Assembly (NCBI GenBank): GCA_036271855.1
Contig: DATAZV010000497.1
Span: 1 to 6,845 of the forward strand
DNA length: 6,845 nt
Source of the DNA: JAQGMJ01 sp036271855
GTDB taxonomy: Bacteria; Pseudomonadota; Gammaproteobacteria; Burkholderiales; JAEUOS01
Direction of reading: 5' to 3'
How positions within the stretch are numbered: position 1 is the first letter of the stretch; the number at the start of each line of letters is the position of its first letter. Under the pieces are notes generated by a model that was given only the letters and a program-made list of their open reading frames with translations, had not been told where the DNA came from and made no database searches. The translations under genes were made by a program, and so were the position numbers. Below, piece after piece: positions 1 through 5,983 of the stretch.

Positions 1-241
1 GCTGGCCGGTTTCGGCGTCCTTGAGCATCGACAGCAGCACCTCGAACTGCGCGATCACCTCGCCGGTGTGGGTGACTTTTTGCGCCGATTCGGTGTTGCT
101 TTGCAGGGCGCGGTAGGAAAACAGCGCGATCAGCAGCACCGAGAAAACCGCGAGGATGAAGCCGGCGAGTATCCGTGGCGGCAAAAACGCGCGCGTGCGC
201 CCCTCCCCGCCGGCAGCTGCGGCTATTTGCGTTGCAGTCAA
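1..241 (-). CDS. CHASE3-domain membrane sensor protein, N-terminal part (runs off left edge)
   Basis: The reading frame is open from a TTG at 239-241 to the left edge, giving 80 residues. After a short basic, Ala/Gly-rich cytoplasmic tail, residues about 24-42 form one hydrophobic membrane segment (ILAGFILAVFSVLLIAL). It is followed by SYRALQSNTESAQKV and a stretch ending LLSMLKDAETGQ. The pattern of a membrane helix, then SYR.L......A..V.HT, then LL...KDAETGQ, is the classic start of a CHASE3 extracytoplasmic sensory domain. CHASE3 domains sit at the N-terminus of histidine kinases, diguanylate cyclases and chemotaxis-like receptors. The output domain lies outside the window, so the class cannot be decided. 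The TTG start is chosen because GGGAGA (248-253) lies 6 nt upstream, no in-frame ATG precedes the membrane helix, and the tail length is normal. Its 5' spacer of 323 bp from the Bug gene suggests its own promoter. Confidence 0.8.
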   Translation of the reverse strand, partial: MTATQIAAAAGGEGRTRAFLPPRILAGFILAVFSVLLIALFSYRALQSNTESAQKVTHTGEVIAQFEVLLSMLKDAETGQ

Positions 242-475
242 GATGCGTCTCCCATTTGTTTTTGTTTGCCGCGGCAGGCAACAGTTTCAGCGGCGCGCTG
301 CATGGATGGCGCCGGCCCGGCGCAAGCTGCAAAGGCGCGTTTTACGCACGTGTCTGTCCCAGTTTTACCGATTTTGGCAAAATTTACACGCCCGGGCGAA
401 TGTCGCCGGCCGTGATTTCCCTCGTTGAGCGGCACTAATGGCCGGCGCGCAGTCAAGCGCGCAGCGAAGTACTGC

Positions 476-517
476 AAGGCGCGCGCCAGTTCGGGGTGGC
501 AGGGGAAGGCGCGCGCC
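476..517. repeat. two copies of a 12-bp GC palindrome-containing repeat
   Basis: AAGGCGCGCGCC occurs at 476-487 and again at 506-517, exactly 30 bp apart. Each copy contains the self-complementary GGCGCGCGCC. A nearby GCGCGC-AGTCAA-GCGCGC (445-462) could also fold. The stretch lies just downstream of the Bug gene stop, so it may contribute to the 3' end structure of that transcript. It could also be chance in GC-rich non-coding DNA. Confidence 0.45.
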
Positions 518-545
518 GGCACCGGAAACCCGCGTGCGAACGCAG

Positions 546-558
546 CCGCGTAACGCGG
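546..558 (-). terminator. weak hairpin just after the Bug receptor stop
   Basis: CCGCG-TAA-CGCGG forms a 5-bp stem with a 3-nt loop starting 6 nt beyond the TAG stop of the Bug gene. No T-run follows on the minus strand, so it is at best a weak or Rho-assisted end or an mRNA 3' structure. Confidence 0.25.
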
Positions 559-564
559 TGGTGG

Positions 565-1551
565 CTAGTCCACGGTGATGTGCATCTCGTCGGCCAGCTT
601 GCGGGTCTTGGCGATGTAGGCCTTGAGCATGGCGTCGAACTCCGCCGGGGTGGACGAGACCGGCTCGGCGCCGATGGCCATCAGGCTGGCGCGGGTTTCC
701 GGCAGGGCGATGATGCGGGCGAATTCGCTGCTGAGTTTTTCGCGGATCGCATCCGGCGTCTTGGCGGGCACCAGGGCGCCGAACCAGTCTTCGCTTTCAT
801 AGCCGGGCAGGCCGGACTGCGCCACCGTCGGCACGCCGGGGAGGAATTTCGCCCCCGCCGCCGAGCTGGAGGCGAGGATCAGGATGCGCCCCTCCTTGGC
901 CAGCGGCAACGCGTTGGGCCCGGGCGAAAAGGCGTACTTCAGGCGCCCGCTCATCACTTCGGCCACCGCCTCCGGCGTGCCCTTGAAGGGAATGTGCACG
1001 GCATTGAAGCCGCTCATCCTGGCGAACAAGGCGCCGTGCAGGTGCGCGGTGCTGCCCACGCCCGCCGAGCCGTAGTCCATGCCCTGCGGCAGCGAGCGGC
1101 CCAAGGTGATCAGCTCCTGCACGTTCTTCACCCCCAGCGCAGGCGAGACGATCAGGAAGCTGGGCGAGCGCGCCTGCAGGCCGATGCCGGCCAGGTCGCG
1201 GATCGGGTCGTAGCGCAGGTTGCGGTCGATCGCCGAGCGCACGCCGAAGGCGCTGGGCACGAACAGCACGGTCTGGCCGTCGGGCGGCGAAGCCACCAGC
1301 ACGGTGGCGCCGATCACCCCGCCGGCGCCGGCGCGGTTGTCCACCAGCACCGGCACATGCCAGGCGTCGGCGAGATTTTTGCCGACCAGGCGCGCCACGA
1401 TGTCGGTGGTGCCGCCGGCGGTGGCGGGGACGATGAAGCGGATCGGGCCGCTGGGGTAGGTGGCGCTGGTTTGTGCCTGCACGGCGGATGCGAGCAAGCC
1501 GCAGCAGGAGAGGCTCAGTGCAAACCGGGACAGACGTCTGACGATGGACAT
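565..1551 (-). CDS. Bug/TctC-family periplasmic solute-binding receptor
   Basis: This 328-residue protein has the size and layout of Bug (TctC-like) tripartite tricarboxylate transporter receptors, which bind a carboxylate or related small molecule in the periplasm. Residues 1-26 form a Sec signal peptide (basic MSIVRRLSRF, hydrophobic core, likely cleavage after AVQA). The mature part opens YPSGPIRFIVPATAGGTTDI, the family's first ligand-loop region. It then shows VDNRAGAGGVIG and a VA..PPDGQT.LF block, and later DYGSAGVGSTAHL, FKGTPEAV, LPGVPTVAQSGLPGYE and WFGALVPAKTP, all typical of the family. An upstream in-frame ATG at 1629 would add 26 residues before the signal peptide. The ATG at 1551 is preferred because AGGAAAG (1561-1567) lies 9 nt upstream and it places the signal peptide at the N-terminus. 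No TctA/TctB membrane partners are in the window, as is usual for the many orphan Bug genes of Burkholderiales. The ligand cannot be read from sequence. Position after the hydro-lyase genes suggests a related carboxylate (inference). Confidence 0.93.
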   Translation of the reverse strand: MSIVRRLSRFALSLSCCGLLASAVQAQTSATYPSGPIRFIVPATAGGTTDIVARLVGKNLADAWHVPVLVDNRAGAGGVIGATVLVASPPDGQTVLFVPSAFGVRSAIDRNLRYDPIRDLAGIGLQARSPSFLIVSPALGVKNVQELITLGRSLPQGMDYGSAGVGSTAHLHGALFARMSGFNAVHIPFKGTPEAVAEVMSGRLKYAFSPGPNALPLAKEGRILILASSSAAGAKFLPGVPTVAQSGLPGYESEDWFGALVPAKTPDAIREKLSSEFARIIALPETRASLMAIGAEPVSSTPAEFDAMLKAYIAKTRKLADEMHITVD

Positions 1552-1560
1552 GGCAATTCG

Positions 1561-1567
1561 CTTTCCT
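1561..1567 (-). promoter_or_regulatory. ribosome binding site of the Bug receptor gene
   Basis: AGGAAAG on the minus strand, 9 nt before the ATG at 1551. It decides the start against the upstream ATG at 1629. Confidence 0.6.
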
Positions 1568-1701
1568 GTAAGAATCGATTCGATGCGGGGACCGGCATCG
1601 TGCCCGGCGCTTCGTTGCGCCTGTCCCATCCTGGTCTCCGCCGCGACCCCCTGCCGCTTGGCCGGGTGCCTGCCTGCGCACCCGCTGCTATTTATTTTGT
1701 T

Positions 1702-1715
1702 CCGGCGTTGGCCGG
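1702..1715. terminator. hairpin in the spacer between the LeuD-like and Bug genes
   Basis: CCGGC-GTTG-GCCGG forms a 5-bp stem and 4-nt loop beginning 21 nt past the LeuD-like stop. Read leftward it is followed by an A-rich run and no T-run, so it is not a textbook intrinsic terminator for the hydro-lyase genes. The T-rich flank lies on the other strand. It may stabilise the transcript end or be a weak terminator. The 185-bp spacer (1552-1736) otherwise shows only the Bug ribosome binding site. Confidence 0.25.
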
Positions 1716-1736
1716 TCTTGCTTGTTGCTTGGTGTT

Positions 1737-2273
1737 TCAGGCCGCCGCGCTTGCCGCCTGCTGGCGCTGCCAGTGTGCCAGCCAGCCGGCGTTGCCGCCC
1801 TGGGCGATCAACTCGCGCAAGGCTTCGGGCACCGGCTCGAAATTCGCCTCGCGCCCCTGGGTATGGTTCAGCAGGCGGCCGGCGAGAAAATCGGCTTCGA
1901 GATCATCGCCTGATTCGCACATCTCCAGCACGCACGGGCAGCGCGGCAATACGCGCAAGCCCTCGGCCACCGCCGCGCGATAGGCCTGCATCGACATCGA
2001 TTCGCACAACAGGCCCAGGCCCAGCGCCTGCATCGCGATATAGCCGGCGCCCTTTTGTCCCATGCCGAAGTTGCGCCCGGTGACGATGATGTCGCCGGGG
2101 CGGCTGCGGGTGTGAAAGCCGGGGTCGGTCTCTTCGAACAAATGCGGCACCAGCACGGCGGGGTCGGTCTCGCGCGCGGTGATGTAGAAGGCGGGGATCA
2201 CGCCGCCCGGGTGCGGCACATCGTGGCCGAGCTTGTAGCAGCGCCCGCGCAAGGTCCAGTTGAATTCAGGCAT
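1737..2273 (-). CDS. aconitase-superfamily hydro-lyase small (swivel) subunit, LeuD-like, divergent
   Basis: This 178-residue protein is the swivel-domain partner of the LeuC-like gene directly upstream. In LeuD and related enzymes the small subunit closes over the Fe-S cluster and supplies substrate-binding and catalytic residues. Family signals are GRCYKLGHDV and VIPAFYI near residues 10-31 (matching the G+.WKFGD..DTD.IIPA.Y region), LFEETDPGF (about 45-53), GDIIVTGRNFG (60-70) and the final EGLRVLP (104-110). The loop that normally reads NFGCGSSRE is instead NFGMGQKGAGY (68-78), so the serine-arginine pair expected at the active site is missing. The protein is therefore unlikely to be an ordinary isopropylmalate isomerase subunit. 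The ATG is preceded by GGAGA with a 6-nt spacer, and the gene overlaps the end of the large subunit by 8 bp, which points to translational coupling. The tail is Ala/Gln-rich (RQQAASAAA). The fold is assigned with good confidence; the substrate is unknown. It may be a hydratase for a different di- or tricarboxylate (compare the two-subunit dimethylmaleate hydratases). Confidence 0.82.
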   Translation of the reverse strand: MPEFNWTLRGRCYKLGHDVPHPGGVIPAFYITARETDPAVLVPHLFEETDPGFHTRSRPGDIIVTGRNFGMGQKGAGYIAMQALGLGLLCESMSMQAYRAAVAEGLRVLPRCPCVLEMCESGDDLEADFLAGRLLNHTQGREANFEPVPEALRELIAQGGNAGWLAHWQRQQAASAAA

Positions 2274-3588
2274 AGGCCGTCTCCATCGCCGCCTTCAGCG
2301 CTGCGTCCTGCGCCAGACTGCGCGGATCGGTGATGCTGCCGCTTAGCGCGGAAGCGGCCACCGTGGCCGGGCTGCCGAGGAACAGGCGCGCGTCCTTCGG
2401 GCCGAAGCGGCCGGTGTTGTTGTTGGTGGAAGTCGAAATCGAGGTTTCGCCGCTCGCCAGCGGGCCGACGACGGCGTCGTTGCACGGGCCGCAGCCGGCC
2501 GGCAGCACCATCGCGCCGGCGTCCACAAATATCTGCATCAGCCCGTCGGCCAGCATGCGCTTGGTCGAACGCTCCGAGCCGGGCACGACGAACAGGCGCA
2601 CGCCCTCGGCCACCCTGCGGCCCTTGAGGAAGCTGGCGGCGCTGAGCATGTCTTCATACATGCCGGAGCCGCAGGAGCCGATGAAGGCGTGGTCCACCGC
2701 GGTGCCGAGCGACTCGCCGATGTCGGCGGAATTGCCCACATTGCCGGGCAGCACCACCTGCGGCTCTATTTTGTTCAACTCAATGGTGGCAACGGCGTCG
2801 TAGTCTGCATCCGCATCCGAATACACCGGCTCGAAGGGCCGCTGCGCATGCGCGCGGCAATAGGCGAGGATGGCCTGCGACGGCGGCACGAACACGCCGG
2901 CCGCGCGCATTTCGGTAGCGGTGCTGCACAGCGCCACACGCGCACCGAAGCCGAACTGGTCCAGCTCGCCGCCGTATTCGAGTATGCGGTAGTCGAGATC
3001 GAAGGGCAGTCTCTTGGCCTTGATTTCGCGCGCCATGTAAAAGCCGATGTCGCGCGCCTGCACGCCTTCCTGCAGGCGGCCCACCAGTTTGAGCTGCACC
3101 GTGCGCGGCACGGTCACCCAGGTGGTGCCGGTGCCGAGCACGCGCGAGATTTCGTTGCCCACGCGCATGCCGAAAGCACCGACCGCGCCGGCGTTGGTCG
3201 AGTGGGTGTCGTTGTCGAAATAGAACATGCCCGGCAGCACCAGGCCGTTTTCCATCGGGAAAATGTGGCCGTGGCCGCCCTGGCCGGCGTCGTAGAAATT
3301 CTTGATCTGCCAGGTCTTGGCGGTCTTGCGGTTGAAGGCGCCGCGCTCGGCGGCGCGCGCGCTGCCGTAGAGCACGTCGTGGTCGCTGACCATCAGCACC
3401 CTGTCCGGCGCGTGCACCTTTACGATGCCGGCGGCGTCCATCTCGCGCTTGGCTTCGCGCACCAGGGCGTCGTGGATCATCACCATGTCCGGCTCGGGGT
3501 AGAGCAAGGCGCCGGCCTTGACGCCGCCGCGATGCGCCGGGTCGCGGCTGATGCGGCCGAAGACTTTTTCGATTGCGGTATAGCCCAT
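2266..3588 (-). CDS. aconitase-superfamily hydro-lyase large subunit, LeuC-like
   Basis: This 440-residue protein carries the [4Fe-4S] cluster of a LeuC/homoaconitase/dimethylmaleate-hydratase-type enzyme, which moves water across a C-C bond of a carboxylic acid. The N-terminus MGYTAIEKVF matches the usual MG.T..EK start. DNDTHSTNAGAVGAFG (125-140) corresponds to the GDSHT.T.GA.GA motif, altered to DTHS. IGSCGSGMYEDM (303-314) holds the first cluster ligand, Cys306, where SCTNS is usual. AGCGPC (364-369) supplies Cys366 and Cys369, followed by STSTNNNTGRFG (385-396) and a SPATVAASALSG block typical of the C-terminus. All three cluster cysteines are present with family-like spacing, so an active cluster is expected. 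A GTG at 3618 would add ten residues (MRRFNFPKVV). The ATG at 3588 is preferred because it gives the family N-terminus, although its ribosome binding site (GAAAG) is weak. The length is nearer the shorter archaeal-type LeuC proteins than the roughly 466-residue enteric LeuC. It overlaps the small subunit by 8 bp. The reaction is inferred from family; the substrate is undetermined. Confidence 0.87.
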   Translation of the reverse strand: MGYTAIEKVFGRISRDPAHRGGVKAGALLYPEPDMVMIHDALVREAKREMDAAGIVKVHAPDRVLMVSDHDVLYGSARAAERGAFNRKTAKTWQIKNFYDAGQGGHGHIFPMENGLVLPGMFYFDNDTHSTNAGAVGAFGMRVGNEISRVLGTGTTWVTVPRTVQLKLVGRLQEGVQARDIGFYMAREIKAKRLPFDLDYRILEYGGELDQFGFGARVALCSTATEMRAAGVFVPPSQAILAYCRAHAQRPFEPVYSDADADYDAVATIELNKIEPQVVLPGNVGNSADIGESLGTAVDHAFIGSCGSGMYEDMLSAASFLKGRRVAEGVRLFVVPGSERSTKRMLADGLMQIFVDAGAMVLPAGCGPCNDAVVGPLASGETSISTSTNNNTGRFGPKDARLFLGSPATVAASALSGSITDPRSLAQDAALKAAMETAYA

Positions 3589-3708
3589 CACAACTTTCGG
3601 AAAATTGAAGCGGCGCACCCGGCCGGCGGGCGCCGGGCATAGCCTGCGCCGTCATGAGCCAAGGCCAATGACGCCAAAGTGAAGCTATGGTAGCAGGAGA
3701 ATTCGGCA

Positions 3709-3730
3709 GCACGGCGCTCCCGCGCCGTGC
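3709..3730 (-). terminator. strong hairpin between the oxidoreductase and hydro-lyase genes
   Basis: GCACGGCGC-TCCC-GCGCCGTGC is a perfect 9-bp, very GC-rich stem with a 4-nt loop. It begins 20 nt past the stop of the molybdopterin subunit and 120 nt before the LeuC-like start. The bases that follow on the minus strand (TGCCGAATTCTCC) hold no proper T-run, so it is an incomplete intrinsic terminator or an mRNA-stabilising or attenuating structure. It suggests the two gene pairs are not simply one uninterrupted unit. Confidence 0.5.
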
Positions 3731-3750
3731 GACCCATACAACCAGCGCGC

Positions 3751-5970
3751 TTACGCCTTGCGCAAGTCCTGGTCCTTGATCGGCAACTGGCGGATGCGTT
3801 TGCCGGTGGCCGCCGCGATGGCGTTGAGCACGGCCGGCGCGGCGACGAAAATCGTCGGCTCGCCCACCCCGCCCCAGAAGCCGCCCGAGGGCATGACGAT
3901 GGCTTCGACCTTGGGCATTTCGTTGATGCGCATCACCCGGTAGGTGTCGAAGTTCTTTTGCTCGATGGCGCCGTCCTTCACCGTGCATTCGCCGAACAGC
4001 ATGGCGGAGAGGCCGTAGGCGAAGGAGCCGGCGATCTGGCGCTCGATCTGCGCCGGATTCACCGCGTAACCGCAATCCGTCGCGGCGACGATGCGGTGGA
4101 TTTTCAGCGCGCCTTCCTTGCTCACCGACACTTCGGCGCAGGCGGCGACGTAGCTGCCGTAGCCCATGTGCTGCGACAGGCCGCGGAACACGCCTTCGGG
4201 CGCCGGCTTGCCCCAGCCGGCGCGCTCGGCGACGGCATTGAGCACGGCCAGGTGCTTGGGATGGTCCTTCAGCAGCTTGCGGCGGAACTCCAGCGGGTCC
4301 TGCCCCACCGACAGGGCCAGCTCGTCCATGAAGCTTTCCAGGTACAGCGAGTTCTGGTTGTTGTTGACGCCGCGCCAGAAGTGCGGCGGGATGTGCGGGT
4401 TGCGCATCGCGTGGTCGACCAGCAGGTTGGGCACGGTGTAGCCGAACACGCCTTCGGTGCCGGCGGCGTTCAGGCCCTGGAAGGTGAAAGGGTCCTTGCC
4501 GTTGACCAGGTTGTGCGGGGCGACGAAGGCGATGATCGACTGGCCGGAGATGCGCATGTGCAGGCCGGTGAGGTTGTTGTTCTCGTCGAAGGCGCCGGTC
4601 ATCTTGCACTGGGTGGTGGGGTGGTAGCGGCCGTGGGTCATGTCCTCTTCGCGCGACCAGATCAGCTTGACCGGCACGCCGGGCATCTGCTTGGCGATGT
4701 TCACCGCCTGGATCACGAAGTCGTGCGTGGTGCGCCGGCCGAAGCCGCCGCCCAGGGGCAGCTTGTGGACGTCGCACTTGGCCAGCGGATGGCCGGAGGA
4801 TTCGGAGGTGGCGGCCATCGCCACTTCGCCGTCCTGGGTCGCCGTCCACACCTCGCAGCGGTCGGCGGTCCACAGCGCAGTGGCGTTCATCGGCTCCATG
4901 GTGGCGTGGTGCTGGTAAGGGAAGGCGTAGACCGCTTCCACTTTTTTCACCGCCTTGGCGATTGCCTCGCGGGCATTACCGTTCTCGTTGCCGACATAGG
5001 TATTGGTGCTGGCGTCCAGGCCTTCCTTGAGGATGGCGGCGATGCTGGCACTGCTCACATTGGCGTTCGGCCCGAGGTCCCAGTCGATGGTGACCGCGTC
5101 GCACGCCACTTTGGCTTCCCACCAATGGGTGGCGACCACCGCAACGGCGGACTTGCCGACCTGCATCACCTTTTTCACGCCGCGCATCTTCTCGGCCTTG
5201 GCGGCGTCGAAGCTTTTCACCGTGCCGCCGAACACCGGGCAATCACGGATCGCCGCGCACAGCATGCCGGGCAGCTTGACGTCGATGCTGTAGATCAGGG
5301 TGCCGTTGGTCTTCGGCGCGGTATCAAGACGCTTGAGCGGCTTGCCGGCGATCTTCCAGTCCTTCGAATCCTTCAGCTTGACCTCTTTGGGCGGATCGAT
5401 CTTGGCGGCGGCCGCGGCTACTTTGCCGTAGCTGATCTTGCGCCCCGACGGGCCGTGGGTGATGACGCTGCTGGCGGCGCTGCATTCGGCCACCGGCACC
5501 TTCCACTTGTCGGCGGCGGCCTGCACCAGCATCATGCGGGCGGTGGCGCCGCCCTGGCGCACGAATTCGTTGGAGGCGCGGATGCCGCGGCTGCCGGCGG
5601 TGAAAAAGTCTTTCCACGGCCGGTTGCGCGCCAGGTTTTGCCCCGGCGTCGGAAACTCGGTGGTCACCTTGGCCCAATCGCAATCGAGCTCTTCGGCGAC
5701 GAGCTGTGCCAGGCCGGTCATGGTGCCCTGGCCCATTTCGGAACGGGCGATGCGGATCACCACGGTGTCGTCGGGCTTGATGAAGACCCAGGCGGTGACC
5801 TCGTTGCCGGCGGTCTTGCCCAGCAGGGTGTTGTCGGCCGAAAAGTTGGCGCGCTCGGCGGCCTGCGCTTCGTTGCCGAAGGGCAGCACCATGCCGAGGG
5901 CAAGCCCGCCGGCGGCGGCGGAAGTGGAAACCAGGAAGGAACGACGGTCGGTGGAAACGATATTGGTCAT
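3751..5970 (-). CDS. Tat-exported molybdopterin-binding large subunit, isoquinoline 1-oxidoreductase beta-like (xanthine oxidase family)
   Basis: This 739-residue protein is the molybdenum catalytic subunit of a two-component hydroxylase of the IorB type. Such enzymes insert a water-derived oxygen into N-heteroaromatics or oxidise aldehydes, passing electrons through the [2Fe-2S] partner. Residues 1-37 hold a twin-arginine signal, TDRRSFLV followed by an Ala/Gly-rich hydrophobic core ending NEAQAAE, so the complex should be exported folded to the periplasm. The N-terminal module (about 38-200) includes SEMGQGTMTGLAQL and AGSRGIRAS, seen in IorB-like proteins. The a/b hammerhead domain begins near 205 (GKPLKRLDT..K..GTLIYSID). 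HATMEP (355-360), LGGGFGRR (406-413) and PPHFWRGVNNNQN (528-540) are cofactor-binding segments. GGVGEP (700-705) supplies the expected catalytic Glu704. The start is one of two adjacent ATGs (5973 and 5970). The second is favoured because the AAAGGAG site then has a 6-nt spacer. It lies 11 bp after the Fe-S subunit. The length is normal and no key residue seems missing. The substrate is not predictable. Confidence 0.92.
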   Translation of the reverse strand: MTNIVSTDRRSFLVSTSAAAGGLALGMVLPFGNEAQAAERANFSADNTLLGKTAGNEVTAWVFIKPDDTVVIRIARSEMGQGTMTGLAQLVAEELDCDWAKVTTEFPTPGQNLARNRPWKDFFTAGSRGIRASNEFVRQGGATARMMLVQAAADKWKVPVAECSAASSVITHGPSGRKISYGKVAAAAAKIDPPKEVKLKDSKDWKIAGKPLKRLDTAPKTNGTLIYSIDVKLPGMLCAAIRDCPVFGGTVKSFDAAKAEKMRGVKKVMQVGKSAVAVVATHWWEAKVACDAVTIDWDLGPNANVSSASIAAILKEGLDASTNTYVGNENGNAREAIAKAVKKVEAVYAFPYQHHATMEPMNATALWTADRCEVWTATQDGEVAMAATSESSGHPLAKCDVHKLPLGGGFGRRTTHDFVIQAVNIAKQMPGVPVKLIWSREEDMTHGRYHPTTQCKMTGAFDENNNLTGLHMRISGQSIIAFVAPHNLVNGKDPFTFQGLNAAGTEGVFGYTVPNLLVDHAMRNPHIPPHFWRGVNNNQNSLYLESFMDELALSVGQDPLEFRRKLLKDHPKHLAVLNAVAERAGWGKPAPEGVFRGLSQHMGYGSYVAACAEVSVSKEGALKIHRIVAATDCGYAVNPAQIERQIAGSFAYGLSAMLFGECTVKDGAIEQKNFDTYRVMRINEMPKVEAIVMPSGGFWGGVGEPTIFVAAPAVLNAIAAATGKRIRQLPIKDQDLRKA

Positions 5971-5976
5971 CATCGT

Positions 5977-5983
5977 CTCCTTT
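5977..5983 (-). promoter_or_regulatory. ribosome binding site of the molybdopterin subunit, inside the end of the Fe-S gene
   Basis: AAAGGAG on the minus strand lies 6 nt from the ATG at 5970 and only 3 nt from the ATG at 5973. It overlaps the TAA stop of the Fe-S subunit (5982-5984), which favours coupled translation of the two subunits. Confidence 0.75.

Larger units (their letters stand above)
242..564. other. intergenic spacer with AT-rich island and GCGCGC-rich stretch
   Basis: These 323 bases lie between the stop of the Bug receptor gene and the TTG start of the CHASE3 gene. I see no convincing gene. An AT-rich island at about 360-388 stands out from the GC-rich surroundings and contains an odd-centred palindrome TTTTG-G-CAAAA (372-382). 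It is a plausible site for the leftward promoter or an operator of the sensor gene, although I could not fit a good -35/-10 pair. Positions 442-520 carry repeated GCGCGC blocks. An open frame on the minus strand (238-522) has no family resemblance and an atypical composition, and is not called. Confidence 0.5.

Noticed and set aside
238..522. 94-codon minus-strand frame ending at the TTG start of the CHASE3 gene (TTGA overlap)
   Set aside because: The overlap resembles translational coupling, but the protein has no family features, crosses the AT-rich promoter-like island and lacks a convincing ribosome binding site.
1540..1551. Lipoprotein signal for the Bug receptor because of Cys-Cys at residues 16-17
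   Set aside because: The residues before the cysteines do not form a lipobox, and a normal cleavage site follows AVQA; an ordinary secreted receptor is more likely.
496..1983. Open frame of 495 codons on the plus strand over the Bug receptor and the end of the LeuD-like gene
   Set aside because: Its translation is low-complexity Gly/Ala/Arg/His and spans two real minus-strand genes and their spacer.
1737..3588. Annotation as housekeeping leuC/leuD (leucine biosynthesis)
   Set aside because: The small subunit lacks the GSSRE loop, both DSHT and SCTNS are altered in the large subunit, and no leuA or leuB lies nearby; only the superfamily is claimed.
2689..3642. Open frame of 317 codons on the plus strand opposite the LeuC-like gene
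   Set aside because: It is an antisense shadow with repetitive His/Ala/Gly/Val composition and no recognisable motif.
2780..4873. Open frame of 697 codons on the minus strand across the 3' half of the Mo subunit gene and much of the LeuC-like gene
   Set aside because: It is an Arg/Pro/Ala-rich out-of-frame reading of two genes with intact frames and family motifs; it is not a fusion.
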